From: Rhizobium sp. Q54
Lineage (GTDB): Bacteria; Pseudomonadota; Alphaproteobacteria; Micropepsales; Micropepsaceae
Direction: 5' to 3'
Length of the DNA stretch: 64,000 nt
NCBI GenBank assembly: GCA_945882615.1
Contig: CAMCWK010000006.1
Coordinates: 1-64,000, forward strand
The notes beneath the pieces were generated by a model, which was given only the letters and a program-made list of their open reading frames with translations, had not been told where the DNA came from and did no database searches. Made by a program: the position numbers and the translations under genes. Shown piece after piece: positions 24,756 through 33,281 of this stretch. Numbering within the stretch: the stretch's first letter is position 1; each line of letters begins with the position of its first letter.

Positions 24756-25703
24756 TTATTCGGCCGGGAAGTTGTGCAGGATCGGGGGACGCGGGTTGAA
24801 CGGAACGCGCGTCGACCAGGGCGCACCCGGATCGTTGCCGGCACGGTGCCAGCGGCCCGTCGCGGCGCTCATCACGTCGCCCGGCTCGGTGGTGAAGTAG
24901 GGCAGACCTTCGATCTTGATGCCGATCTTGCCTTCCATGATGAACCAGAACTCGTTGAAGTCGGCATGGAAGTGGCCCAGCGCGGTATCGGGCGGGACCG
25001 AAGCCGCCGCCTTGCCGCGCAGGATGTTGGAGGTGAAGCCGTCATCCCAGACGAACTTGCCGCCATAGGCCTTTTCGGTGCCGTTGAACTCCTTCATGTA
25101 ATCCACATAGGTCGGATTGGAGTCGTCCTTGGCCGGGCCGGGCGTGCCGCGGACCTTGGTATAGGTCATGCCGGCAACGGGGGTCGGAGTTTCGTTCAGC
25201 GCATAAAGCGGCACGACGCCGGCGCGGCGCACTTCGAAGCGCAGCGCGGGCTTGTCGCCAACCGATTCCAGCGTGAACATGTGGCGGAAGGGCACGTTGA
25301 CCATGAAGCCCTTGGTGGCCGTGAACGGCTCCTTGCCTTCGATGCTGACCTTCAGCGCGCCGTCCCAGACGATGAACACGACGCGGTCGTCGCCATACAT
25401 CATCTGCTTGGTCTTCTTGCCGACGCCCAGCGAGATGTAGTCGGCTTCCTGGTGCGGGTTGCGCACGACCGGCTGCACCCAGTCGGTCTGACCCTTATGC
25501 GAGGCCAGGACTTCCGACAGCTTCCAGTGCGGCTTGTTCGGCGCCACATAGGGGTTCATCTTGGTCGGCTTGGCCGACCAGAAATTCTGCGGATATGCAT
25601 TGCCGGTGGTGACTTGCTCGTTCTTGCCAAGGAACTGGGCCGAGGCCGCAATGGGCATCAGCATTGCGATCGCCGCGGCGGCGATCATAAACTTCGACTT
25701 CAT
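24756..25703 (-). CDS. Secreted bicupin-like protein
   Basis: A 315-residue protein with a signal peptide (MKSKFMIAAAAIAMLMPIAASAQ). The first half contains a cupin-like stretch (DYISLGVGKKTKQMMYGDDRVVFIVWDGALKVSIEGKEPF), and the second half a clearer one with metal-type ligands (LGHFHADFNEFWFIMEGKIGIKIEG then TTEPGDVMSAATGRWHRAG), with His-x-His, Glu and a distal His. The end NPRPPILHNFPAE is conserved-looking. It stands alone upstream of the DUF1592/DUF1552 pair on the same strand but has its own terminator. A periplasmic role on sugars or small acids is possible; no named function is known. Confidence 0.78.
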   Translation of the reverse strand: MKSKFMIAAAAIAMLMPIAASAQFLGKNEQVTTGNAYPQNFWSAKPTKMNPYVAPNKPHWKLSEVLASHKGQTDWVQPVVRNPHQEADYISLGVGKKTKQMMYGDDRVVFIVWDGALKVSIEGKEPFTATKGFMVNVPFRHMFTLESVGDKPALRFEVRRAGVVPLYALNETPTPVAGMTYTKVRGTPGPAKDDSNPTYVDYMKEFNGTEKAYGGKFVWDDGFTSNILRGKAAASVPPDTALGHFHADFNEFWFIMEGKIGIKIEGLPYFTTEPGDVMSAATGRWHRAGNDPGAPWSTRVPFNPRPPILHNFPAE

Positions 25704-25869
25704 CAGAATTTCCTTCTTGTGCGCGACACGACCCCAGCGGGTGGTCCGGAACGCAGCTTTTAGGGGGGGCAAGGTTGGTTGACAAGGATCAGGCGCGTGT
25801 GCAGACGCAGCAAAAATGCTGCCAATAAAGGGTCAGCGCCGCGCACCATTTGTCGCTAAGTTTGTCGTG

Positions 25870-26454
25870 ATGCTTCGCACTCTCACACCCGCCATGACCT
25901 CCCCCTGGTGCTTCGCAGCTGTGGCGGGCGCGCTGGTCGCCCTGCAGATCGCGGTGCTGTGCTGGCTGGGCCAGCCCTGGGTCGCGGAAAGCGGGCGCAT
26001 CCTGCTTTGGGCGGGCGACCCTTTAAGCACCGACACCTCACAGCAGATCAGCGACTGGTACAGTTTTTCGCACGTCATTCACGGCTTCCTGTTCTATGCC
26101 CTGCTGCATGTCCTGACGCCGCGCCTGCCGCTGCCGGCGCGGCTGCTGATTGCGATTGGCCTGGAAGTGGGGTGGGAGATTGCGGAGAACCTGCCCATGT
26201 CGATCCAGCATTACCGCCAGCAAGCCCTGGCCGTGGGCTATTCCGGCGACAGCATCCTCAATTCGGTGCTGGACACGGTGATGATGGTGATCGGTTTCGT
26301 GATGGCGCTGCGGATGCCGGTGTGGAGCGTGGTGGCGCTGGGCATCGGGTTCGAGGTCTTCACCATCCTGATGATCCGGGACGGGTTGATCCTGAACCTG
26401 ATCGGCTTTGTCTGGACGCCGGCGTTCATCGCGCAATGGCAGGGCGGGCCATAG
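25870..26454 (+). CDS. DUF2585 (UPF0314) membrane protein
   Basis: A 194-residue inner-membrane protein with four to five hydrophobic segments. The family block DWYSFSHVIHGFLFYALLH near residue 65 and EVGWEIAENLPMSIQHYRQ near 105 is diagnostic of DUF2585, as is GDSILNSVLDTVMMVIGF. ATG choices at 25870 and 25894 are both possible; 25870 keeps a few extra polar residues before the first segment. The family is largely alphaproteobacterial and has no assigned function. It is divergent from the cupin gene and upstream of the metallo-beta-lactamase-fold gene. Confidence 0.85.
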   Translation: MLRTLTPAMTSPWCFAAVAGALVALQIAVLCWLGQPWVAESGRILLWAGDPLSTDTSQQISDWYSFSHVIHGFLFYALLHVLTPRLPLPARLLIAIGLEVGWEIAENLPMSIQHYRQQALAVGYSGDSILNSVLDTVMMVIGFVMALRMPVWSVVALGIGFEVFTILMIRDGLILNLIGFVWTPAFIAQWQGGP

Positions 26455-26497
26455 CGCGCTATAGTTGGCGCAAGTACAACAACAAGGGGAGACAATC

Positions 26498-27481
26498 ATG
26501 AAAATGCGGATCACTGCGGCTTTGATGATGACGGCAAGCCTTGGCCTGATGGCGGCGGGTGCGGCGGCCCAGACCGAGGTGGACACCCATGTAATGGCCG
26601 CGCAAACCGCCGCCGGGACGGATTTCGCAGGGACCCTGAGCGTGTTGTGCATCCAGCCTTCGGACGGAACGGACCCCGGCGTGGCGCAGCGTGCCGCCAA
26701 TGCCGGAAAGCCCCGCCCCATCCCCGCCCGCGACACCTGGTATGCCGAACCCGCCCAGGTGTTCGACAATGTCTATTGGCTGGGCACGAAGTTTCATTCG
26801 AGCTGGGCGATCAAGACCAGCGCCGGGATCATCCTGATCGACACCATGTTCAACTATGCGGTCGAGGACGAGATCGTCGGCGGCCTGAAAAAGCTGGGCC
26901 TCAATCCCGCCGACATCAAGTATGTGATCATCAGCCACGCCCATGGCGATCACGACCAGGGCGCCAAGCTGCTGCAGGACCGTTATGGCGCGCGCATCAT
27001 CATGGCGCCCCCCGACTGGGACGCCACCATGAAGGCGACCAACATGACCGGCGGAATCCCCAAGCGCGACATGGATGCGGGCGACGGCCAGAAGCTGACG
27101 CTGGGCGATACCACCATCACCATCATCCAGACGCCGGGCCATACGCTGGGCACCCTGTCGTACCTGATCCCGATCAAGGACAAGGGCAAGACACTGACGG
27201 CGGCCTATTCCGGCGGCATGGGCTTCAACTTCCCGCGCAGCCCGGAGCGTTTCGACACCTACATCGCGTCGGCGGAAAAGATGCGCCTGGCGGCCAAGGC
27301 GGCCGGCGCCAGCATCGTCTTCTCCAACCACTCCATGTACGACCATGCCTGGACCCGCAGCCGCGTGGCGCGGAAGGCCGGCGAGGAAAGCCCGTTCGTG
27401 ATCGGCGCGGAGGCGGTGGACCGTTATTTCACGGTGCTGCGGGAGTGCGCGGTGGCGGGGAAGCTGCAGCTAAAGAAGTAG
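26498..27481 (+). CDS. Subclass B3-like metallo-beta-lactamase-fold hydrolase, secreted
   Basis: A 327-residue precursor with a signal peptide (MKMRITAALMMTASLGLMAAGAAAQ). The dinuclear zinc site is complete: HAHGDHDQG (His147, His149, Asp151, His152), PGHTLGT (about His218) and SNHSMYDH (about His278). The spacing, the WLGTKFHSSWAIKTSAGIILIDTMFN segment and the C-terminal helix match B3 metallo-beta-lactamases such as those of environmental alphaproteobacteria. A GGGGAGA ribosome-binding site precedes the ATG. No LysR/AmpR-type regulator or mobile element is beside it, so it appears intrinsic to the chromosome. Whether it acts on beta-lactams or on other lactones/esters cannot be decided from the sequence. 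Confidence 0.82.
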   Translation: MKMRITAALMMTASLGLMAAGAAAQTEVDTHVMAAQTAAGTDFAGTLSVLCIQPSDGTDPGVAQRAANAGKPRPIPARDTWYAEPAQVFDNVYWLGTKFHSSWAIKTSAGIILIDTMFNYAVEDEIVGGLKKLGLNPADIKYVIISHAHGDHDQGAKLLQDRYGARIIMAPPDWDATMKATNMTGGIPKRDMDAGDGQKLTLGDTTITIIQTPGHTLGTLSYLIPIKDKGKTLTAAYSGGMGFNFPRSPERFDTYIASAEKMRLAAKAAGASIVFSNHSMYDHAWTRSRVARKAGEESPFVIGAEAVDRYFTVLRECAVAGKLQLKK

Positions 27482-27531
27482 GCACGCGGGGCTGGGCGGA
27501 AACTTCCACAGTGTGTTAGAAGCCACCCGAT

Positions 27532-27605
27532 GCGGGTGTAGTTCAATGGTAGAACGGCAGCTTCCCAAGCTGCATACGAGGGTTCGATTCCCTTCACCCG
27601 CTCCA
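27532..27605 (+). tRNA. tRNA-Gly (anticodon CCC)
   Basis: A complete cloverleaf with encoded CCA. The acceptor stem GCGGGTG (27532-27538) pairs with CACCCGC (27595-27601). The anticodon arm is GCAGC-TTCCCAA-GCTGC with anticodon CCC, and the T arm has GGGTTCGATTCCC. It reads GGG codons, which are common in this GC-rich genome. It lies between the metallo-beta-lactamase-fold gene and a secreted protein gene. Confidence 0.96.
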
Positions 27606-27689
27606 AAACCTACAGTTCTCTAAAGCCGTGCCGTCATCTCAGTTCCGCCGGTCAAACGATCCGGCAGGTCGCTTGAAATGTGGGGACCC

Positions 27690-28457
27690 ATGCGCCGTAT
27701 CAAAATCTTCCTGGCATCTGTATTCCTGATCTCGCTTGGCGGGGGTGCCGCCTGGGCAACGCCCACGACCATCGTCATCCGTGTCCTGGCAAAGGACGCC
27801 AAGTTTGTCGGCACGGATATGGGCGGCGTCCAGATAACATTGCGCGATGCGGCAAGCGGCGAGGTGCTGGCGCAGGGGCAGGTGGAAGGCGCGACGGGTA
27901 GCACGCCGGTCATCATGAAAGAGGGGCACGCGCGCCGCCAGACATTGTCCGACGCGAAATCCGCCAAATTTTCGGCGACGCTGGATCTCGACCGGCCCCG
28001 CCAGATCACGGTGACCGCGACGGGGCCGAACCGTCCCAAACAGTCCGCGACGACCGTGTCCTCGACCCAGTGGGTCATACCCGGAAAGAATATTGATGGC
28101 GGTGACGGCTGGGTGCTGGAATTGCCGGGCTTCGTTGTGAGTGCTCTCGATCCGGTCACAGACATCGCCCTCTCCGCGACGCGGAAAATTCCCTTGCATG
28201 TGAAGGTCGTGATGATGTGCGGCTGCCCCATCACGCCCGGCGGACAATGGGATGCCGACAAATTTGAAATCGTCGCGATGCTGGCGCAGGGCGGCAAAGT
28301 CCTGCGCACCATGCCGCTTACCTATGCCGGAAAGCCGAGCGAATTTGGCGGGGAGATCGATGTTGCCGCCAAGGGCCAGTATGAGCTGACGATCTATGCC
28401 TATGATCCGGCGAATGGAAATACGGGCCTCGACCGCTTCACGGTCACCGTCCGATAA
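27690..28457 (+). CDS. Secreted hypothetical protein
   Basis: A 255-residue precursor with a signal peptide (MRRIKIFLASVFLISLGGGAAWA). The rest is beta-rich and looks like two immunoglobulin-like or carboxypeptidase-regulatory-like sandwiches (IVIRVLAKDAKFVGTDMGGVQITLRDAASGEVLAQG, then TYAGKPSEFGGEIDVAAKGQYELTIYAYD). MMCGCPITPGG near residue 178 holds two cysteines that could bind metal or form a disulfide. The ATG at 27690 follows TGGGGACCC; an ATG four codons earlier is less likely. I recognise no family. Base composition is slightly less extreme than its neighbours. Confidence 0.72.
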   Translation: MRRIKIFLASVFLISLGGGAAWATPTTIVIRVLAKDAKFVGTDMGGVQITLRDAASGEVLAQGQVEGATGSTPVIMKEGHARRQTLSDAKSAKFSATLDLDRPRQITVTATGPNRPKQSATTVSSTQWVIPGKNIDGGDGWVLELPGFVVSALDPVTDIALSATRKIPLHVKVVMMCGCPITPGGQWDADKFEIVAMLAQGGKVLRTMPLTYAGKPSEFGGEIDVAAKGQYELTIYAYDPANGNTGLDRFTVTVR

Positions 28458-28535
28458 GGACCGGCTGGGTCATCGGGCGGTGATATGCAATCGTGATCGT
28501 GTGACGGGCGAGACACTTCCAGGAGGATATTCCGC

Positions 28536-28721
28536 ATGAATATTTTCAAGACGGTTTCCCTGACATGGTGGCAGGTCAGCATTTTCAAACTGGGAATGGC
28601 AGCCGCCGGAATCGCGGCAGGGACCTATTGGAGCGCCTGCTTCGCAAACTATCTTTCGGTCATTGTGGTGGTTGCCGTCATTTCCCTGGCCTACACCACC
28701 TATGTCTGGGCGAAGCAGTAG
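28536..28721 (+). CDS. Small membrane protein
   Basis: A 61-residue protein with a perfect AGGAGG ribosome-binding site 9 bases before its ATG. Two hydrophobic segments are visible, KLGMAAAGIAAGTYWSACF and YLSVIVVVAVISLAYTTYVW, so it likely spans the inner membrane twice. It lies 78 bases after the secreted hypothetical protein and may share its transcript. Function unknown. Confidence 0.7.
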   Translation: MNIFKTVSLTWWQVSIFKLGMAAAGIAAGTYWSACFANYLSVIVVVAVISLAYTTYVWAKQ

Positions 28722-28778
28722 CCTCTCTTGAATAGGAAAATGGCGCTACCCTTGATCGCATAACGGTCAGCGCCCGGC

Positions 28779-29780
28779 TCACTCCGGCGCTTCGCGCTTC
28801 ATCGGAACGGGCGCGCAGCGCTGCCAGAAGGCCCTGCCCTCCAGCCACTGCCAGACCAGAAGAGCGGGAAGCCCGGCGATGATCTCCCGGGCGCGGCGCA
28901 GCAGCGAGACGGCAAGGCCAAGCTCCGGCGGAACGCCGAACAGCGGCGCCAGCATGGCATAGCCCGCTTCCTGCACCCCGAGGGAAGCCGGCACGAAAAA
29001 GACCAGGCCGCGCAGCATGCCGAGCAGGGCTTCTATCGCCAAGGCTTCGAGAAGGCTGATTTTGGCGCCGACCAGCGTAAACGCCAGGTAGATGAGCAGC
29101 CCGCTGCTGATCCAGGCCGCGAGGTGAACGGCGCAGGAGATCGCTATGCGCCGGTAAGAACCGAACATTTCATAAAGCGCCCAGGTGCCGGAGGCTTCCA
29201 CCTTCAACTGGGGGAGGATACGCAAGGCGAGGCTTTTCAGGGGCTTCATGCCGCCATTGGCGAGAATGAGCGCCAGCACGGCGAAGATCAGCACGATCAG
29301 CACGCCCGCCGTCAGCGCCTCGTAGAAGGTGGCGTTGTCGGGCATGCTTTCCAGCCTGACGACACATATCGCAACCCCAAGCGCGATGAATGCCACCTGG
29401 GCGAGCGTCTCCATCGTTGCGTCCACCGCGGTCGAAGCGATCGCGTAGGAGGGAAGAAGTTTTCGAAGCATCATGTATCGGATGGAGGCGACCATTCCGC
29501 CCACCACCGTCAGCGGCGAGATGTCGGCAACCGCGTCGCGGATCATGCGGCCCAGGACAAATTCCTGGAGCGGCACCCGGTGCTCTGCGGGGATCAGGCT
29601 TCGCCAGGCCACACCCAGCAGCACGGTCGGAATCACGGAAACCAAGCAAAGCCAGGCCAGACCGTCAAAGCCTGCCAGACGGAGGCTGTCCAGCAGCGAG
29701 TCATATCCGACCAGCCAGACCAGCCAGACCGTCACCCCAAAGCCGGCCATCGCGGCCGCGATGATCAGCGCTCGCTTCAT
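28779..29780 (-). CDS. Flippase-like integral membrane protein, HpnL / LPG-synthase TM family
   Basis: A 333-residue inner-membrane protein with about eight hydrophobic segments and no soluble domain. Family marks are GRMIRDAVADISPLTVVGGMVAS near residue 78 and RGLVFFVPASLGVQEAGYAMLAPLFGVP near 265, as in the hopanoid-associated HpnL and the lysylphosphatidylglycerol synthase membrane domain. Alphaproteobacterial members are linked to hopanoid biosynthesis, but no other hopanoid genes are in the window. Start at 29780; a GTG four codons upstream is possible. The C-terminal tail is short and basic. Confidence 0.78.
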   Translation of the reverse strand: MKRALIIAAAMAGFGVTVWLVWLVGYDSLLDSLRLAGFDGLAWLCLVSVIPTVLLGVAWRSLIPAEHRVPLQEFVLGRMIRDAVADISPLTVVGGMVASIRYMMLRKLLPSYAIASTAVDATMETLAQVAFIALGVAICVVRLESMPDNATFYEALTAGVLIVLIFAVLALILANGGMKPLKSLALRILPQLKVEASGTWALYEMFGSYRRIAISCAVHLAAWISSGLLIYLAFTLVGAKISLLEALAIEALLGMLRGLVFFVPASLGVQEAGYAMLAPLFGVPPELGLAVSLLRRAREIIAGLPALLVWQWLEGRAFWQRCAPVPMKREAPE

Positions 29781-30203
29781 GGCGATTGCCACGGGCCAAG
29801 GTGGCCATCGCTTGGGGCGCGTGAAATATCGGATGATGGAACGATGCCGGGAAGGGCGGAGCGCAACATTCGGGAGCCAACACGTGAAGCGAGGCGTCGC
29901 AATGCGCGGGTGGCTTGGAAAAAGCCAAACTCGGAAAAGCGAGCCTTGAAATTCGCTATTGGTTATCCCGGGGATAGGCGCCGGGCCGAGCCACCCGGCA
30001 AGCCGGGTCCAACCTAGGTTTTCAGGATAGCGGAGACTGATCCGCCGATGCAAGGGATCGCCTGTGCTGCAAGCGCTCTGATTTTCTGCCAGCGCCCCGC
30101 TTTCCAGGAGAATCGGATTAGAAAGTGCTTAGCTCAAGACCAGAGCCAATTGCTGCCCAGCGCGCCTTGTGCCTCTACTGCGCCAAACCATGCTGGGGGA
30201 CCA
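29781..30203. other. Gene-free intergenic region with one hairpin
   Basis: These 423 bases lie between the divergent HpnL-like and cupin genes. The only notable structure is a hairpin ACCCGGC-AA-GCCGGGT at 29993-30008, whose flanks GCCACCCGG...CCGGGT resemble a decayed copy of the GTCATGGCCCG / CGGGCCACCCAG repeats seen elsewhere. GGAACGATGCCGGGAAGG and neighbouring sequence show no coding character. Promoters for both flanking genes should lie here. Confidence 0.45.
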
Positions 30204-30572
30204 ATGACCACGCACAAGATTCAGGCCTTCGACTCCAACGCCATGCCATGGAAGGAAAGCGTCATACCCGCGCTGGGCAAGGCGATTTTCGTCAAGCCGT
30301 TCGTGGAAGACCCGCAGACCGGCGTGACGGTGCGGATGGCGAAATATCCCGCCGGCTTCATGAACACCTGGCATACCCATCCGTGCGCCCATGGCATCTA
30401 TGTGCTGGAAGGCACATTGGTCACCCATGAGGGGTCATTCGGGCCGGGCAACTTCGTCTGGTTCGAGGAAGGCATGCGGATGCAGCACGGCGCCACGCAG
30501 GATCAGGACGTGACCGTGCTGTTCATCACCAACAAGAAGTTCGAAATCTGGCACGAAAAGCCGGTCGGCTAG
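30204..30572 (+). CDS. Small cupin-domain protein
   Basis: A 122-residue cytoplasmic single cupin. Metal ligands are visible in NTWHTHPCAHGIYVLEGTLVTHEG (His-x-His about residues 54-56, and Glu about 66) and in the distal MQHGATQD His. A TGGGGGACCA ribosome-binding site precedes the ATG at 30204. It is convergent with the alkaline phosphatase gene, 6 bases apart. Cupins of this size include ChrR-like and quercetinase-like proteins; no specific substrate is suggested by the neighbours. Confidence 0.78.
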   Translation: MTTHKIQAFDSNAMPWKESVIPALGKAIFVKPFVEDPQTGVTVRMAKYPAGFMNTWHTHPCAHGIYVLEGTLVTHEGSFGPGNFVWFEEGMRMQHGATQDQDVTVLFITNKKFEIWHEKPVG

Positions 30573-30578
30573 ACGCGG

Positions 30579-32072
30579 CTAGCGCGTCATCGCTTCGCGG
30601 ATGATGTGATAGATCGTGTGCTGCTCGATGGTGCCCTTGAACAGGTGCGCCATGGGGCCGGAGGCGCGCACCGCCACATCCTCGCCGCCATGGGTCTCGC
30701 CGCCGAGCGGGATCAGCGCCTGCTGGCGATAGTCCAGCGCGGTGGTGTCGGTGGCGGCGGGATCGGGCCGGGGGCTGGCGACCGCGCCGGGGCCATTGGC
30801 ATAGCCCAGCGTGGTGTACCCCTTGCCGTCCTTGGCCTTGATCACTTCGCCGTCCACGCCCCGGACCACGCCCAGGATGGGATTGCCGCGCTGGGGATAG
30901 CCGCTCATCACCAGCGTGTGGCTGTGATCGGCGGTGACCAGCACCAGCGTGTCTTTCAGATTGACGGTATCGAGCGCGGCGCGGATCGCGCCGTCCAGCG
31001 CCACGGCGTCTTCCAGGGCGCGGGCAGCATTGCCGGCATGGTGGCCGTGATCGACGCGGCCGCCTTCGACCAGCAGCACATAACCGGTCTTTTTGCTGCC
31101 CAGTTTGGTGATGGCGGCGCGGGTGAGATCAGCCAGCGAGGGTTCGCCGCCCTTGTCCTTGGCGCGGTCGGCTTCATATTGCATGTGATCGGGCTGGAAG
31201 AGGCCCAGCACCTTCTGGTTTGATTTCATGTCGAGCGCGGCAAAATCGCGGCTGTTCCAGACGAAGGCGCCACCCGGATTGCGGCGGCTCCAGTCGGCGA
31301 GCAGGTCGCGCCCGTCGGTGCGGCGGCCCTTTTGGTCGGCATATTCCGGATCGGTGGTGGTGGCGGGCAGGAAGTTGCTGCGTCCACCGCCCAGGATGAT
31401 GTCCAGCTTCGCGCCGACCGGATTTTCGATCATCTGGCGCGCGATATCCAGGCAACCGTCCGCCTTGGCCGCCACCGGCATGTCGCTGTCGGCTTCCCAG
31501 TCGCGCTGCGGCGTGTGGGCATAGGCTGCAGCGGGCGTGGCATGGGTGATGCGCGCGGTGGAGATGATGCCGGTGGCCCGGCCGGCACCTTGGGCAAAGG
31601 CGAAGATCGAGGGCACGGTCTTGTCCTTCGATCCCGCGCAATCATCTTCCAGGGCTTCGGGTCCAAGACCGATGATACCGTTGCGCAGCTTCACCCCGGC
31701 CATGATCGCCGAGGCGGTGGGCGCGGAATCCGACACCTGGGCGTCATGCGAATAGGTTTTGACCAGCGCGGCATGGGCCAGGCTGTCCATGGCAGTCGAG
31801 AAGGATTCGCCGTCGCGGCCCAGTTTCTGGCCCTGATAGATGCGCGCCGCCGTCAGGGTGCTGATGCCCATGCCGTCGCCGATGAAGATGATGACATTCT
31901 TCGCCCGCGCGGTGATCGGCGTGCTGGCTTTGAGCCGCGCCAATTCGTCCCTGGCCTGGCGGCGGTAATCCTCGGTGGTCACCTGCGCACCCTGGGTAAT
32001 GGTTTGCGCGGTGGCGGCGGTGGTGAGGGTCAGCGCGGCAAGCAGCGCGGCCAAGGGGCGGGCGATCATCAT
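30579..32072 (-). CDS. Alkaline phosphatase, PhoA family
   Basis: A 497-residue periplasmic metalloenzyme with a signal peptide (MMIARPLAALLAALTLTTAATAQ). It hydrolyses phosphate monoesters. Active-site landmarks are IIFIGDGMGISTL (metal Asp), VSDSAPTASAIMAG (nucleophile Ser within the DSA motif), ITHATPAAAYAH, VEGGRVDHGHHAGN, VTADHSHT and GGETHGGEDVAV (last zinc His). All expected ligands are present. The length is usual for PhoA-type enzymes. No pho box was identified, although expression under phosphate limitation is typical. The gene is convergent with the cupin gene. Confidence 0.93.
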   Translation of the reverse strand: MMIARPLAALLAALTLTTAATAQTITQGAQVTTEDYRRQARDELARLKASTPITARAKNVIIFIGDGMGISTLTAARIYQGQKLGRDGESFSTAMDSLAHAALVKTYSHDAQVSDSAPTASAIMAGVKLRNGIIGLGPEALEDDCAGSKDKTVPSIFAFAQGAGRATGIISTARITHATPAAAYAHTPQRDWEADSDMPVAAKADGCLDIARQMIENPVGAKLDIILGGGRSNFLPATTTDPEYADQKGRRTDGRDLLADWSRRNPGGAFVWNSRDFAALDMKSNQKVLGLFQPDHMQYEADRAKDKGGEPSLADLTRAAITKLGSKKTGYVLLVEGGRVDHGHHAGNAARALEDAVALDGAIRAALDTVNLKDTLVLVTADHSHTLVMSGYPQRGNPILGVVRGVDGEVIKAKDGKGYTTLGYANGPGAVASPRPDPAATDTTALDYRQQALIPLGGETHGGEDVAVRASGPMAHLFKGTIEQHTIYHIIREAMTR

Positions 32073-32238
32073 TGTTGTTCTTTCCTGCGGGACGCCGAAA
32101 ACCAGTGGTTCCTAGCATGGCGGCCAATTCGTCTCAAACTGGAATCAAACCCTGACATTCGCAGTTTTTAGGAATTACCGTAACGCGGTGGAAAATTTCG
32201 CCCGCCAGGATGTGCGCGATTGCAACAAGGGGCTTGTC

Positions 32239-32397
32239 ATGGTTTTGAAGCATTTCTGGAAAGACGAAAGCGGCGCCACGGCCATCGAATATGGCCTGAT
32301 CGCGGCGCTGATTGCCGTGGTGATCATTACCGGCGTCACCGCAGTGGGCACCAAGCTCAGCACCACCTTTAGCGACCTGTCGACCAACCTGAAGTAA
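32239..32397 (+). CDS. Flp/Fap-type pilin, orphan
   Basis: A 52-residue prepilin of the Tad/Flp class: MVLKHFWKDESGATAIEYGLIAALIAVVII. The prepilin peptidase site lies before ATAIEYGL, with Glu at position 5 of the processed protein and the conserved Tyr after it, followed by a hydrophobic helix. AAGGGG precedes the ATG at 32239; the frame is open further upstream without similarity. No tad/cpa assembly genes (CpaB-CpaF, TadB/C) lie nearby, so this copy depends on a locus elsewhere. Confidence 0.88.
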   Translation: MVLKHFWKDESGATAIEYGLIAALIAVVIITGVTAVGTKLSTTFSDLSTNLK

Positions 32398-32447
32398 CTG
32401 GCGCACGGCCCCCTGCCCCGTTAGCATTGCTGCAAACGGGGTGGGGC

Positions 32448-33281
32448 ATGGCGCAGAAACTGCTGGTCTATCAATCGCTATGGGCGATGGAGCGACGGCA
32501 CCCCGACGGCCATGAATGGGAGCTGGACGAAAAGCTCGCCATGATCCGGGATGCCGGTTTCGACGGCTGCGGCGTACGCTTCATCGATGCCGATTATGCG
32601 CGCCAAGTCACCGACTTCCTGCGCCAGCACGGCATGACGTGGCAGGCGCAATGCTATCCCCAGACCATCGACGACCTGAAGCCGGTGCTGGCGCTGGTCA
32701 AGGAGCTGGGGGCCGATCACCTGAACCTGCAACCGGACGTGCGGCCCTACCGCATCGAAGAATGCGTTCCCTATATCGAGGGCTGGCGCAAACTGGCGGC
32801 GGATGCCGGGATCGAGATGCATATCGAGACCCATCGTGACCGCATGACCACTGACCTGTTCTTCACCCTGCATTTGCTCGACCGCTTTGCCGACCTGCGC
32901 TTCACCGCCGATCTTTCGCATTATGTGGTGGGGCGTGAATTCGCCTGCCCGATCGCGCCCGAGAACCACGCGATGATGAAGCGCATCCTGGACAATAGCT
33001 GGGGCATCCATGGCCGTATCGCCAGCCGCGAACAGATCCAGGTGCAGTTCAACTTCCCGCAGCACAAGGACTGGCTGGACCTGTTCATGGGCTGGTGGGA
33101 ATACGGCATCCGCAGCTGGAAGAAACGCGCGGGTGCGGACGAGACGCTGACCTTCCTGTGCGAATTCGGGCCGCCGCCCTATGCCATCACCGGCGCGGAT
33201 GGCTATGAACTGTCCGACCGCTGGCAGGAATCCCTGCAGATGAAAGACATGATCCGCGAGCTGTGGAAGCGGATAGACTAG
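32448..33281 (+). CDS. Sugar phosphate isomerase/epimerase-like TIM-barrel protein
   Basis: A 277-residue cytoplasmic protein of the AP endonuclease 2 / xylose isomerase-like barrel. Candidate metal ligands are Glu in MHIETHRDRM, Asp in FTADLSHY, His in WGIHGRIAS and Glu in LCEFGPPPY, in the usual E-D-H-E order. Members are sugar isomerases, epimerases, hydroxypyruvate isomerases or 3-keto-glycoside eliminases. The gene is convergent with an MHS-type transporter, with which it shares a CTAG stop tetramer, and lies beside the second GMC dehydrogenase operon; the eliminase role is therefore possible but not shown. Confidence 0.8.
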   Translation: MAQKLLVYQSLWAMERRHPDGHEWELDEKLAMIRDAGFDGCGVRFIDADYARQVTDFLRQHGMTWQAQCYPQTIDDLKPVLALVKELGADHLNLQPDVRPYRIEECVPYIEGWRKLAADAGIEMHIETHRDRMTTDLFFTLHLLDRFADLRFTADLSHYVVGREFACPIAPENHAMMKRILDNSWGIHGRIASREQIQVQFNFPQHKDWLDLFMGWWEYGIRSWKKRAGADETLTFLCEFGPPPYAITGADGYELSDRWQESLQMKDMIRELWKRID

